From positions 1-36,476 of the forward strand of contig NZ_QXIL01000022.1 in assembly GCF_004115745.1 (NCBI RefSeq): a stretch of DNA of 36,476 bases, given 5' to 3'. The notes under the pieces were generated by a model. It did not search any database. It was given only the letters and a program-made list of their open reading frames with translations, and was not told the DNA's origin. The DNA is from Levilactobacillus suantsaii. Its GTDB lineage: Bacteria > Bacillota > Bacilli > Lactobacillales > Lactobacillaceae. Positions 24,458 through 32,704 of the stretch are shown here, one piece after another; the first letter of the stretch is position 1, and the number at the start of each line of letters is the position of its first letter. The position numbers were made by a program, and so were the translations under genes.

Positions 24458-25897
24458 CTATCGCCGAGAAAGCTTGACGACCGCCTCGCAGCGGGCCGTC
24501 TGGGGCATCATGTCGACGGACTGGATGTAATCGACCCGGTAATCTTCGGTCAAGGTGACCAAATCTTTAGCCAACGTTGATGGGTTACAGGAGATGTAGA
24601 CCAGCTTTTTTGGGTGAACGGCCAAGATGGTGTCCATCAGGGTGTCAGCTAAACCGGTGCGCGGCGGGTCGACCACGATAGCGTCCGGGCGAAAGCCGGC
24701 GACGGCCCATTGGGGCAACAGGTCTTCGGCGGTGCCCACACTGTAGTGGGCGTTGGTGATGCCGTTGGCCTGCGCGTTTGCTTCGGCATCGGCGACGGCT
24801 TCGGGGATGACGTCCATCCCGCGGACTTCAGCGGCGGTGTCGGCCAGTGTCAACCCGATAGTCCCGACCCCGGAGTAGGCATCGACCAGCGTTTGGCCCG
24901 GCTGTAAGTCCAGGGCATTTTTCGCTTGGTCGTAGAGGACTTCGGTCTGGGCCGGGTTCAACTGGAGAAAGGCTCGCGCGGAGAGCTTGAAAGCTAGGCC
25001 GCCGAGTTTTTCGGTGATGGTAGTCTCGCCGGCTAAGTGGCGGGTCTCGTCACCCCAGATGAGCGAGGTCTTGCCCGGGTTGATGTTTTGCATCACCGAG
25101 GTGACTTGTGGCAACTCGTCGGCGATCCGCAACAACAGTTGGTGCTTGTGTGGCAACTTTTGTGAGTTGGTGATGACCGTCAGTTGCACGTCGTCGGTGT
25201 TGGCGGCTGCGCGGACCACCAGCGTTTTGACGATCCCGGAGTTGTGGTCCTCGTCGTAGATTGGGACTTCGAGGTCCTGGAGCATCTGGACCACGGCGCG
25301 CATCACGGTCATGGTGACGGGCATCTGGACCGAACAGGTCGGCAGGTCCACTAAGTCGTGACTACGTTCGGCGTAGAGACCGGCCTGGACCGTGCCGTCA
25401 GCCGTTTGCCGGACTTGGAATTGAGCCTTGTTGCGGTACTCGTAGGGGTGATCCATCCCGAGTGTCGGCCGGACGTCGTAGTCCTTGAAGCCGCGGGGCT
25501 GGTAGCGTTCTAGCGACTGGATGACGATGTCGCGTTTGAATTGGAGTTGTTGCGGGTAAGCTAAGTGTTCCAGCTCGAAGCCCCCGACCGTGTCGGCGTA
25601 GCTATCGCGCGGGGTGACCCGGTGCGGACTGGCCTTACGGATGCGGTGGACCTTGGCGCGCAGGTAGCGGTGGGCCACGCTGGTGACCTCGACCACGGCC
25701 TCTTCACCAGTCAAGGCGCCGGGCACGAAGACCGCCATGCGCTTGTAGTAGCCGATGCCTTCGCCGTTGATGCCCATGCGCTTGATGGTCAACGGAAAGC
25801 GTTGGCCTTCTGTGACCTCGACCTGGGGCGTGTTGCGGTGGTCGGCCCGGTGCCGGTCGTTGCGCCGGCGATTTTGGTGCGGTTGATAATTTTTCAT
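24458..25897 (-). CDS. 23S rRNA (uracil-5-)-methyltransferase, RlmD/RlmCD type
   Basis: A 479-residue SAM-dependent RNA m5U methyltransferase. A TRAM domain (residues about 40-100), the FLQLNPAQTEVLY motif, the SAM loop DAYSGVGTIGL, and VDPPRTGL followed by SCNPSTLAKD with the nucleophilic Cys are all present. The four-Cys Fe-S motif of RumA (C-x5-C-x2-C plus one) is lost: the GGC-x-LQHL segment reads VGGFELEHL. In Bacillus the homologs methylate U747 and U1939; which of these is modified here is not decidable. The ATG at 25897 follows TAGGAG; the upstream in-frame ATG has no ribosome site. Confidence 0.9.
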   Translation of the reverse strand: MKNYQPHQNRRRNDRHRADHRNTPQVEVTEGQRFPLTIKRMGINGEGIGYYKRMAVFVPGALTGEEAVVEVTSVAHRYLRAKVHRIRKASPHRVTPRDSYADTVGGFELEHLAYPQQLQFKRDIVIQSLERYQPRGFKDYDVRPTLGMDHPYEYRNKAQFQVRQTADGTVQAGLYAERSHDLVDLPTCSVQMPVTMTVMRAVVQMLQDLEVPIYDEDHNSGIVKTLVVRAAANTDDVQLTVITNSQKLPHKHQLLLRIADELPQVTSVMQNINPGKTSLIWGDETRHLAGETTITEKLGGLAFKLSARAFLQLNPAQTEVLYDQAKNALDLQPGQTLVDAYSGVGTIGLTLADTAAEVRGMDVIPEAVADAEANAQANGITNAHYSVGTAEDLLPQWAVAGFRPDAIVVDPPRTGLADTLMDTILAVHPKKLVYISCNPSTLAKDLVTLTEDYRVDYIQSVDMMPQTARCEAVVKLSRR

Positions 25898-26079
25898 GTT
25901 TTCTCCTATATAGTTGTGTCTAAGAACCATTCAATCTGGACCATTATACCAAAGTTTGCCCCGCGGTGGGGTTTCCCGCTTGGTCCCGCGCAAAAAGTTC
26001 GCCCAAATGCGGCCGCTTTCATGGCGAAGCGCCGCGCTTTTCGGTACAATTGAAGTATCTCAAAAAGGGGGCTTGGCTT

Positions 26080-26916
26080 ATGCATCATCGAAAAGTAGCG
26101 CTGGTCACCGGGGCGTCCTCGGGGATTGGCAACGCCATCGCGCGGGGCTTACACCGCAACGGGGTCACCGTTTACGCTGGCGCGCGGCGGGTAGACCGGA
26201 TGAACGACCTTGACGACTTGGGCATCACCACGTTGTCACTCGACGTCACCGATACCGACAGCGTGGACCAGACGGTCAACCGCATCGTCGGGGAGACCGG
26301 GCGCATCGATATCCTGGTCAATAACGCCGGGTTTGGCTTACTGGGCGCGTTAGAAGACGTCCCACTAGAACAAGCTAAAGGGCAGTTTGACGTCAATTTA
26401 TTCGGGGCGGCGCGGCTGATTCGCTCGGTCCTGCCGATGATGCGTCAACAGCACAGCGGCCGGATCATCAACATCACGTCCGTGGACGGCAAGGTCGCCC
26501 AACCCCTGGCCAGTTGGTACGTGGCCTCGAAGTTTGCCTTGGAGGGTCTCTCGGACACCTTACGTTTCGAACTGAGCCCCCACGGCATCCAGGTGGTGGT
26601 CGTCGAACCTGGCAGTATCCAGTCCGCTTGGGCCGACATCGCCGCGGGTCACTTGCACGAGCTGTCGGGCACTGGGCCTTACGCCCAATCGGCCAGCACC
26701 GGGGAAGCCATCTTGAGAGCCGCTAAACGCTTCGCCAGTGAACCCCAGGTGATTGCTCGGCTAGTCGACCGCGCGGCGTTGGCCCGGCGGCCGAAGACCC
26801 GTTATCACGCCGGGGCCGGCAGTCAGATCTTATGGGCGCGGCGCCTGTTGTCCGAAAAAGCCATGGATCAGATCTGGCGCTGGACTGGTGCAGCCGCTAA
26901 ACGGATCATGCAATAA
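26080..26916 (+). CDS. short-chain dehydrogenase/reductase
   Basis: A 278-residue classical SDR. The nucleotide loop TGASSGIG lies at residues 10-17, NNAGFG near 83-88, the catalytic Ser in ITSVDG and the YVASK dyad near 147-151. An Arg in the GARR stretch after the second strand suggests NADP(H) preference. ATG 26080 follows AAAAAGGGGG; an in-frame ATG at 25966 would add a segment unlike the family. Transcribed alone, divergent from the rRNA methyltransferase. The substrate is unknown. Confidence 0.88.
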   Translation: MHHRKVALVTGASSGIGNAIARGLHRNGVTVYAGARRVDRMNDLDDLGITTLSLDVTDTDSVDQTVNRIVGETGRIDILVNNAGFGLLGALEDVPLEQAKGQFDVNLFGAARLIRSVLPMMRQQHSGRIINITSVDGKVAQPLASWYVASKFALEGLSDTLRFELSPHGIQVVVVEPGSIQSAWADIAAGHLHELSGTGPYAQSASTGEAILRAAKRFASEPQVIARLVDRAALARRPKTRYHAGAGSQILWARRLLSEKAMDQIWRWTGAAAKRIMQ

Positions 26917-26926
26917 TCTAAGAACC

Positions 26927-26955
26927 GTTGACGTCTCACGTCAACCTGTTATGCT
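26927..26955 (+). promoter_or_regulatory. thi operon promoter with overlapping palindrome
   Basis: TTGACG (26928-26933) and TATGCT (26950-26955), 16 bases apart, would start transcription just ahead of the TPP riboswitch. GTTGACGT-CTC-ACGTCAAC (26927-26945) is a perfect 8-bp inverted repeat over the -35, which could be an operator or a remnant hairpin of the SDR gene. Confidence 0.55.
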
Positions 26956-26966
26956 TAAAGATAACT

Positions 26967-27056
26967 AACACTAGGAGTGCCCCTTGGGGCTGAGATGCGG
27001 GAATGCCCGCGATTCCTTTGAACCTGTCGAGACCATGCTTGCGGAGGGAACGTGTT
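26967..27056 (+). promoter_or_regulatory. TPP riboswitch (THI element)
   Basis: The conserved CTGAGAT (26990-26996), GAACCTGTC (27020-27028) and AGGGAACGTG (27045-27054) blocks appear in order, with P1 closed by AACAC/GTGTT. This is the standard thiamine pyrophosphate aptamer. It precedes thiM, and the terminator just downstream is the expression platform. Confidence 0.95.
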
Positions 27057-27064
27057 TGATGGCG

Positions 27065-27103
27065 AAGCCACCCGTTCACTTGCTGTGAAGGGGTGGCTTT
27101 TGC
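27065..27103 (+). terminator. riboswitch-controlled terminator
   Basis: AAGCCACCC (27065-27073) pairs with GGGTGGCTT (27091-27099), then a T-rich tail. It sits 60-80 bases ahead of thiM, so transcription into thiM should stop when TPP is bound. Confidence 0.85.
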
Positions 27104-27177
27104 GTTTGATTGGGACTGACGCGAAGCGTGGTCATGGCGGGGCACGTTAGCACTACTATTTTGGGGGTCCTTTACTC

Positions 27178-27966
27178 ATGAAACTGAGCTTATTAAACGA
27201 TTTACGGCAACAAAATCCCATCGTGTTCAACATCTCGAACTTCGTGACGGTCCAAGACGTCGCCAACGGCATCAACGCTATCGGTGCGTCACCGATCATG
27301 TCCGAAGAGGTGGCCGAGGCTGACGAGATGGTCCAACTGGCTCAAGCGGTCTGCTTGAACCTGGGGGCCTTCACCGAACCACAGATCAAGCACATCAAGG
27401 TCACCGGCCAACTGGCCAATAAGTACCACAAACCATTGGTCATCGACCCGGTCGCGGTGGGGGCCGTGGCTTATCGGGCCAAGGTGGCCGAAGACCTATT
27501 GACGGCCTTTCAACCAGACGTCATCCGGGGCAATGCCGGTGAGATTGCGGCCTTAGCCGGGGTCGACTGGCAGGCCAAGGGCATCGACGCCGGTAGCGGC
27601 AGTGGCAATCTGGTCAGCATCGCGCAGTCCTGTGCCATCAAGCGGCGCTGTACCGTCATCTTGTCCGGGCCGACCGACGTCATCACTGACGGCAAGCGGA
27701 CCGTGCAGGTCTTGAACGGCACGCCGTTGTTCCAGACCCACGTGGGCTCCGGCGACATGCTGTCGAGTATCGTGGCGGCCTTTTGCGCCGTGGACCCCGA
27801 CTACTTCGAAGCGGCCCAGACGGCGTGCCTGGTCTTTGCGGGCATCGGTCAACGCGTGGCCCAAAGTGACCCGCAGATGGGGTCCGGGACCTTTATTATT
27901 AAATTAATGGACGCCTTACAACAAACCACCGTCGCCCAGTTGGAAGAACTGGCGGCGTACGACTAA
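27178..27966 (+). CDS. thiM: hydroxyethylthiazole kinase
   Basis: Phosphorylates the thiazole moiety for thiamine salvage. The 262-residue protein has the N-terminal NISNFVTVQDVANG block (about 18-31), the PVAVGA segment, and the GTGxx anion-hole region as THVGSGDMLSSIVAAF with the catalytic Asp. First gene of the riboswitch-controlled unit; thiD follows after 23 bases. The upstream stretch contains GGGGGTCC as a weak ribosome site before ATG 27178. Confidence 0.94.
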   Translation: MKLSLLNDLRQQNPIVFNISNFVTVQDVANGINAIGASPIMSEEVAEADEMVQLAQAVCLNLGAFTEPQIKHIKVTGQLANKYHKPLVIDPVAVGAVAYRAKVAEDLLTAFQPDVIRGNAGEIAALAGVDWQAKGIDAGSGSGNLVSIAQSCAIKRRCTVILSGPTDVITDGKRTVQVLNGTPLFQTHVGSGDMLSSIVAAFCAVDPDYFEAAQTACLVFAGIGQRVAQSDPQMGSGTFIIKLMDALQQTTVAQLEELAAYD

Positions 27967-27989
27967 GGCGGAAAGAAGGACGAGTAATC

Positions 27990-28805
27990 ATGGCAAACGA
28001 ATTTCCCCAGACCTTGACGATCGCGGGGACCGATAGTGGTGGCGGGGCCGGCGTGATGGCCGACCTCAAGACCATGCAGGAACGGCAGGTGTTCGGCACG
28101 GCGGTGGTCGTGGCCGTCACCGCGCAAAACACGCTGGGCGTGCAAGACTTCATGGCACTGCCGCAGAAATTGATCGACGAACAGTTCGCCTCGTTAGCCG
28201 CGGACCTTAAAATCAGCGCCTGCAAGACGGGGATGCTGGCCGATGCGGCCCACGTGCACGGCGTGGTCGAGAACCTCAAGCGCTACGACTTTGGACCGCT
28301 CACGGTCGACCCGGTGATGATTGCCAAGGGCGGCGCGGCACTTTTGGCCGACGACGCGGTAGCCACGGTGCGTGACGAGCTGGTGCCGTTAGCCGATGTC
28401 TTGACGCCCAACCTGCCAGAAGCCAAACGCTTGACGGGCTTGCCACTTGATGATAAAGAAGAGATGGAGGCCGCCGCGGTGGAGCTGCAGAACCTGGGCG
28501 CGAAGAACGTGGTCATCAAAGGGGGCCACGAAGCCACGCCCGACCAGGCCAGCGACTTCGTGTTGCTCGCCGACGGCCGGTCGTTTTGGCTGAGTGCGCC
28601 GCGAGTCGATACCGTGCGCACCCATGGTACCGGCGACACCTTGTCGTCGTGTATCACGGCCGAACTGGCCAAGGGTGCCGATTTCGAATCGGCCATCCGG
28701 TTGGCCAAGGACTACGTGACCGCCGCCATTGCCCACCCGATTGCGGTCGGGCACGGTCACGGACCGTTGAACCATTGGGCTTATAATCAAGGAGGGACGA
28801 TCTAA
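27990..28805 (+). CDS. thiD: HMP / HMP-phosphate kinase
   Basis: Phosphorylates hydroxymethylpyrimidine and its monophosphate to HMP-PP for thiamine synthesis or salvage. The 271-residue ribokinase-fold protein has AGTDSGGGAGV near residues 12-22 and the HGTGDTLSS anion hole near 211-219. It starts 23 bases after thiM and its stop codon shares one base with the thiE start, showing tight coupling. Regulated by the upstream TPP riboswitch. Confidence 0.94.
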   Translation: MANEFPQTLTIAGTDSGGGAGVMADLKTMQERQVFGTAVVVAVTAQNTLGVQDFMALPQKLIDEQFASLAADLKISACKTGMLADAAHVHGVVENLKRYDFGPLTVDPVMIAKGGAALLADDAVATVRDELVPLADVLTPNLPEAKRLTGLPLDDKEEMEAAAVELQNLGAKNVVIKGGHEATPDQASDFVLLADGRSFWLSAPRVDTVRTHGTGDTLSSCITAELAKGADFESAIRLAKDYVTAAIAHPIAVGHGHGPLNHWAYNQGGTI

Positions 28806-29461
28806 TGTCAGTAACGTTTGAGCCCGGCTTGCTCCGGGCGTACTTTGTAGCCGGCAGTCAAGACATACCGGGCCGCGACTTGCGGCAGGTGCTCGCAACC
28901 ATGCTGGATGCCGGGATCACGGCTTTTCAGTTCCGCGATAAGGACGGCAGTACCTTGTCCACGGTGGAACGCTGTACCTTAGGTGGCGATTTGCGCGACC
29001 AGTGCCGGGAGGCCAACGTGCCGTTCATCGTCGACGATGACGTGGATTTAGCCTTGGCGTTGAACGCCGACGGGATTCACGTGGGCCAAAGCGACCAGCG
29101 GATTCAAGAAGTCTTGGAAGCCGTCAAGGACCGGCAGATTTTCGTGGGCCTGTCCTGCTCGACGGCCGAAGAGGTCGAGGCGGCTAACCAGATCGACGGG
29201 ATCGCTTATCTGGGCAGCGGGCCTATCAACCCGACCGTTTCCAAGGCCGATGCCGACCCGGTCATCGGTACTTCGGGCCTGGCCCACCTGGTCGAACTCT
29301 CGCGGGTGCCCGTTGTCGCCATCGGCGGCGTCACCGTGGCATCACTGCCGGCGATTGCGGCAACTGGCGCGGCCGGTGCGGCGGTCATCACCATGCTGAC
29401 CCGTCACGACCACCCGCAAGCAGCCGTCGACGCTATGCGCACGGCGTTTGCCGGCAATTAA
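28805..29461 (+). CDS. thiE: thiamine-phosphate synthase
   Basis: Joins HMP-PP and thiazole phosphate to thiamine monophosphate. The 218-residue TIM barrel has FQFRDK near residues 36-41, VDDDVDLAL, GIHVGQSDQ, and the C-terminal GSGPINPTVSK pyrophosphate loop with IGGV. Overlaps the thiD stop by one base, with GGAGGGA as ribosome site inside thiD. No thiC, thiG, thiS or thiO is in view: the set is a salvage pathway from thiazole and pyrimidine precursors. Confidence 0.94.
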   Translation: MSVTFEPGLLRAYFVAGSQDIPGRDLRQVLATMLDAGITAFQFRDKDGSTLSTVERCTLGGDLRDQCREANVPFIVDDDVDLALALNADGIHVGQSDQRIQEVLEAVKDRQIFVGLSCSTAEEVEAANQIDGIAYLGSGPINPTVSKADADPVIGTSGLAHLVELSRVPVVAIGGVTVASLPAIAATGAAGAAVITMLTRHDHPQAAVDAMRTAFAGN

Positions 29462-29527
29462 ATTAATTGCCTTTTGCCCTGAAATCGGTTATCGTTTGAA
29501 CTAATACTGACCAAGAGGGGTTTACCA

Positions 29528-31453
29528 ATGAGCTTTTTAGAGCTAAAAAATATTCATAAGGCGTACTACGTCAATAAGACGCCGTTCCCTGTCCTCAAGG
29601 GCATCAGCCTCAAGTTCGACCGCGGCGAGTTCGTGTCGATCTTGGGGGAGTCCGGGGGTGGGAAGACCACGTTGATGAACATCATCGGTGGGTTGGACGC
29701 CCAGTACGAAGGCGATGTGTTGTTGAACGGCGAGTCGTTGCGCCACGCGTCCGTCAAGCAACTGGACAGCTACCGGCGCCAGACCATCGGGTTCATTTTC
29801 CAAAACTTTAACCTGGTGAGTCACCTGAGTATCCTGGACAACGTGATGATCTCCTTACAGATGACCAAGCTGTCCAAGAAGGAACAGCGCGACCGGGCCA
29901 CCGAGTTACTGGACCAGGTGGGGTTGAAAGAACACCGTCACAAGCACCCCAACCAGTTATCGGGGGGCCAAAAGCAACGGGTCGCTATCGCCCGGGCACT
30001 CGCGTCTGACCCGGACATCATCATTGCCGACGAACCCACCGGAGCATTGGATGCGCAGAACACCCAAGAGATTCTGGCCTTGATGGACCAGATTGCGGAT
30101 AGCGGTAAGTTGGTCATCTGTGTGACCCACTCGCAGGCCGTCGCCGACCACGGGACGCGGATCGTGCACATGGCGGACGGGGTCATCGACCGCGACGAGC
30201 AGTTGAAGGACCCGTTTAAAGTCACCGACCACGCCGAGGTGCCCGCCAAGCACCTGAGCTTTGGCGCCACGGTGCGCATGGCCTTGCAGCACATGCGCTA
30301 TAACCTGGGGCGCAACCTCTTGATTATCTTCGGGGCGTCGATCGGTATCTTCAGCGTCATCTTGATGCTGGGGTTGGGCCGCGGCGTCAAGGGTTATATC
30401 AATCACGAGATCTACTCGCAGATTAAACCAACGGCGGTCCAGGTCGCCCAAAAGACCAGCAGTGAAAATCCGCAGAAGTTGGAAATCAAGGCCAAAGACG
30501 TGCAGCGGTTGAAAAAGATCGACCACGTCAAGAAGGTCCAACTGGGTTACGCGACTCAGGGCGCTCAGATCCAGCAGGGCGGGAACACAGCCACGGCCCA
30601 ACTGGTCCAAACGGTGACTGACCAGATGCTGGCCAAGAGCGTGAAGAAGGGGCATAAGCCGGGGCAAAATGAAGTCCTGTTGTCGAAGAGCTTCGCCCAG
30701 AAGTTCAATAAACAGCACCCCTACAAGCTGATTGGCAAGAAGGTCAAGGTGTCGTTGACTGCGATGGATAAGCACAATATTCCGACAGTCATGACCAAGC
30801 GCCTGACGGTCAGCGGCATCACCGATGGCAGTAGCGGGCAGTTCCAGACCACGTTGGGGACGATCAAGCAACTTTACCACAGTAAGAACCTGACGTTTAG
30901 AGCGAACTTCGCCACGGTCGATATCGACAGCTTCAGCCACGTCACCGGCGTGCAGGATAAGATTCGCGCGTTGACGACGGCTAACGGCAAGAAGCAGTAC
31001 CAGTTGACCGGGGCGGGTGCCATCGTCTCGACGTTGAACACCTACATCCAGTTGGCGTTCTACGTCCTAGCGGCCATCGCCGGTATCTCGCTTCTGGTCT
31101 CGGCCATCATGATCATCGTGGTGCTGTACATCAGCGTCTCCGAACGGACCAAGGAAATCGGGATTCTGCGGGCTTTAGGGGTTCGCCGCCGCGACGTGAA
31201 GAACCTCTTCTTGTCGGAGGCCTTCTTCTTGGGACTGTTCTCCAGTCTCTTGGCGCTGGTCTTCACCGAGATCGTGGCGTTAGCGGCCAACCACGTGGCC
31301 ACGACCTATATTGGGTACCACATCATCGGCATCACCGGTGGCTACCTGGTCTTCGGGGTGGCCGTGTCTATTATCATCAGCCTGCTAGCGGCCTTAGCGC
31401 CGTCCAGTCGGGCAGCTAAACTCGATCCAATCGAAGCCTTAGCTTACGAATAA
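29528..31453 (+). CDS. fused ATPase-permease ABC transporter, MacB type
   Basis: A 641-residue half-transporter with an N-terminal ATPase (Walker A GESGGGKTT at 40-48, signature LSGGQKQR at 144-151, Walker B IIIADEP ending at Glu169) fused to a four-span permease with a large extracytoplasmic domain between TM1 (near 265-285) and TM2-TM4 (from about 500). This is the MacB layout; related exporters move peptides, lipoproteins or antibiotics, or act as mechanotransmitters. Start ATG 29528 follows GAGGGG. It sits 66 bases after thiE with no terminator seen, so may be partly cotranscribed, but a separate promoter is likely. No two-component system or peptide gene is adjacent to reveal its substrate. 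Confidence 0.88.
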   Translation: MSFLELKNIHKAYYVNKTPFPVLKGISLKFDRGEFVSILGESGGGKTTLMNIIGGLDAQYEGDVLLNGESLRHASVKQLDSYRRQTIGFIFQNFNLVSHLSILDNVMISLQMTKLSKKEQRDRATELLDQVGLKEHRHKHPNQLSGGQKQRVAIARALASDPDIIIADEPTGALDAQNTQEILALMDQIADSGKLVICVTHSQAVADHGTRIVHMADGVIDRDEQLKDPFKVTDHAEVPAKHLSFGATVRMALQHMRYNLGRNLLIIFGASIGIFSVILMLGLGRGVKGYINHEIYSQIKPTAVQVAQKTSSENPQKLEIKAKDVQRLKKIDHVKKVQLGYATQGAQIQQGGNTATAQLVQTVTDQMLAKSVKKGHKPGQNEVLLSKSFAQKFNKQHPYKLIGKKVKVSLTAMDKHNIPTVMTKRLTVSGITDGSSGQFQTTLGTIKQLYHSKNLTFRANFATVDIDSFSHVTGVQDKIRALTTANGKKQYQLTGAGAIVSTLNTYIQLAFYVLAAIAGISLLVSAIMIIVVLYISVSERTKEIGILRALGVRRRDVKNLFLSEAFFLGLFSSLLALVFTEIVALAANHVATTYIGYHIIGITGGYLVFGVAVSIIISLLAALAPSSRAAKLDPIEALAYE

Positions 31454-31457
31454 TACC

Positions 31458-31499
31458 AAAAAGCCGTTGGGACGAAAACGTCCTAACGGCTTTTTAAGG
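31458..31499 (+). terminator. terminator of the ABC transporter gene
   Basis: A 17-bp stem with one G-U pair (31458-31474 with 31479-31495), AAAA loop, and A/T tails. Confidence 0.93.
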
Positions 31500-31548
31500 T
31501 CCACGGGTTGGCACACTAGTTGCAAAGTGTCACCCTAAGATAACCGTG

Positions 31549-31599
31549 AAAAAACAGCGCCGTCCGTTAGCGAAGCGAACTTCAATAACGAACGGTGCT
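31549..31599 (-). terminator. intrinsic terminator on the minus strand
   Basis: A 14-bp stem with G-U pairs (31599-31586 with 31569-31556) is followed on the minus strand by T6 (31554-31549). No minus-strand gene is recognised upstream of it, which implies an unannotated minus-strand transcript within 31.6-32.6 kb. Confidence 0.7.
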
Positions 31600-32379
31600 G
31601 GTCATAAAATTGAGAAGTTAAGCTGACTAAGACTTAACTCTACGCGCATAGTCTACCATGGTGTGGGGGAGAAACCAACTAAAGGGGATCTTGAGGGCAC
31701 TGACCAAACGAGAGAAAATTTCAGGTGAGTCGTTAAGGGCTTGAACGACTTTGCCTCCCGACAATTTCTGGTGAGGCGGACTAATTGCTGGGGCAAATTC
31801 GGTGGCGGGGCGCCTTGGTTAGGCTCACTGTCCAGCCCGGCACGTGATCTTTAGCGAGCAGCGGCAACACAAAAAGATAAAATTTATCCCCGGGGAGTTA
31901 CCAGTCCCGCTAATCCCCCGGTCCCCATGGCTTTCCTCGCGGTCGCGGATTTGAATTTCGGCATCCCTCAACCGGGGGGAATTGACGAATGGGGCGCCAG
32001 GCGGTAAAGTGGGTTGCAAGAGGTGATACATACTGTGACCACGAGGCGACGTGACGCATCCTATCACGACTGACCCCACGTTGTGGTCCGTCATCTCGAT
32101 GGCACGAGTTCACTACCGTGGGTCGCCCACGGATGGCCGGCAGTCAGCGGCAGGGATACCGCTGGCTACCGTCACGGTCACGGGATTGGCTGTGGCCCCG
32201 TCTGCGGCGATAAGCCCCCACCTTGATTTGGGGCCACGACCTGGTAACGGGTACCGTGGCCCCGATGGGAGCACCACGGATGGCCGCGCCTGTTGGTCGG
32301 TGACCTTTGACCCAAGGGTTACGACTAGCAGGGGCACGATTAGCGGGGCCCGTTAGCGGTGCGACCGCTAAAATCGGCC

Positions 32380-32408
32380 TTGCCATCTTGAACGTACGTT
32401 CGTATAAT
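32380..32408 (+). promoter_or_regulatory. near-consensus promoter in a gene-free region
   Basis: TTGCCA (32380-32385) and TATAAT (32403-32408) with a 17-base spacer. It is one of the best promoters in the window and points at a region with no protein gene. Confidence 0.75.
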
Positions 32409-32414
32409 GGAACT

Positions 32415-32594
32415 GAACCGGGTGCAGCGGAGAAATTCTGCACGGTCAACTTTTGTCGTCTGATGAGCAATGAGGCCGTCATCACCGGGATGATGGCCGG
32501 GTGACCTTACCGGCGAGCGACGCTCAAGGGGTAGTCGCGTCTAGTTTAACTGAGGAGCCGTTCTGGCGTCGTGAGACGTGAGGGCGGCTTTTTA
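32415..32594 (+). ncRNA. candidate structured small RNA, about 180 nt
   Basis: It is bounded by the promoter at 32380-32408 and by the T5-tailed hairpin at about 32556-32594. Inside are hairpins GTGCAG...CTGCAC (about 32423-32446), GGCCGTCATC...GATGATGGCC (about 32473-32498), CCGG...CCGG and GCGAC...GTCGC. There is no ORF with a ribosome site. I could not match it to 6S, SRP, RNase P or tmRNA. The function is unknown. Confidence 0.6.
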
Positions 32595-32656
32595 GTGTGT
32601 TTAAGGCCCCATAGCCGGCCAGAAGCTACCGGCCAGCTAAATCCCCGTTGCGATGC

Positions 32657-32690
32657 AAAAAGGCCGTCCCGCAGTGCGGAACGGCCTTTA
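32657..32690. terminator. bidirectional terminator
   Basis: AAAGGCCGT...ACGGCCTTT with inner CCGCA pairing forms a strong stem; on the minus strand T-rich bases follow. It ends the secreted-protein gene. Confidence 0.88.
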
Positions 32691-32704
32691 AACGTGCGTT
32701 TAAG

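Larger units (their letters stand above)
31500..32704. other. 1.2-kb gene-free region rich in inverted repeats
   Basis: No open frame in this stretch has a ribosome site and protein-like composition. Strong hairpins are frequent: 31556-31599, 31912-31983, 32118-32134 and following, about 32136-32166, 32192-32237, 32230-32263, 32353-32371. The sequence is not obviously a decayed gene since no recognisable protein fragments appear in any frame. It could hold one large structured RNA, several small ones, or a relic of an unrecognised element. Confidence 0.5.

Noticed and set aside
29957-30940. 327-codon minus-strand frame inside the ABC transporter
   Set aside because: Antisense shadow of a GC-rich gene, with low-complexity composition and no start signals.
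32051-32485. Open frames on both strands in the gene-free region
   Set aside because: No ribosome sites, compositions dominated by Pro/Arg/Gly as in random GC-rich sequence, and they run through strong hairpins.
31500-32640. RNase P RNA, tmRNA, 6S or SRP RNA
   Set aside because: None of the conserved blocks that I know for these RNAs is visible here.
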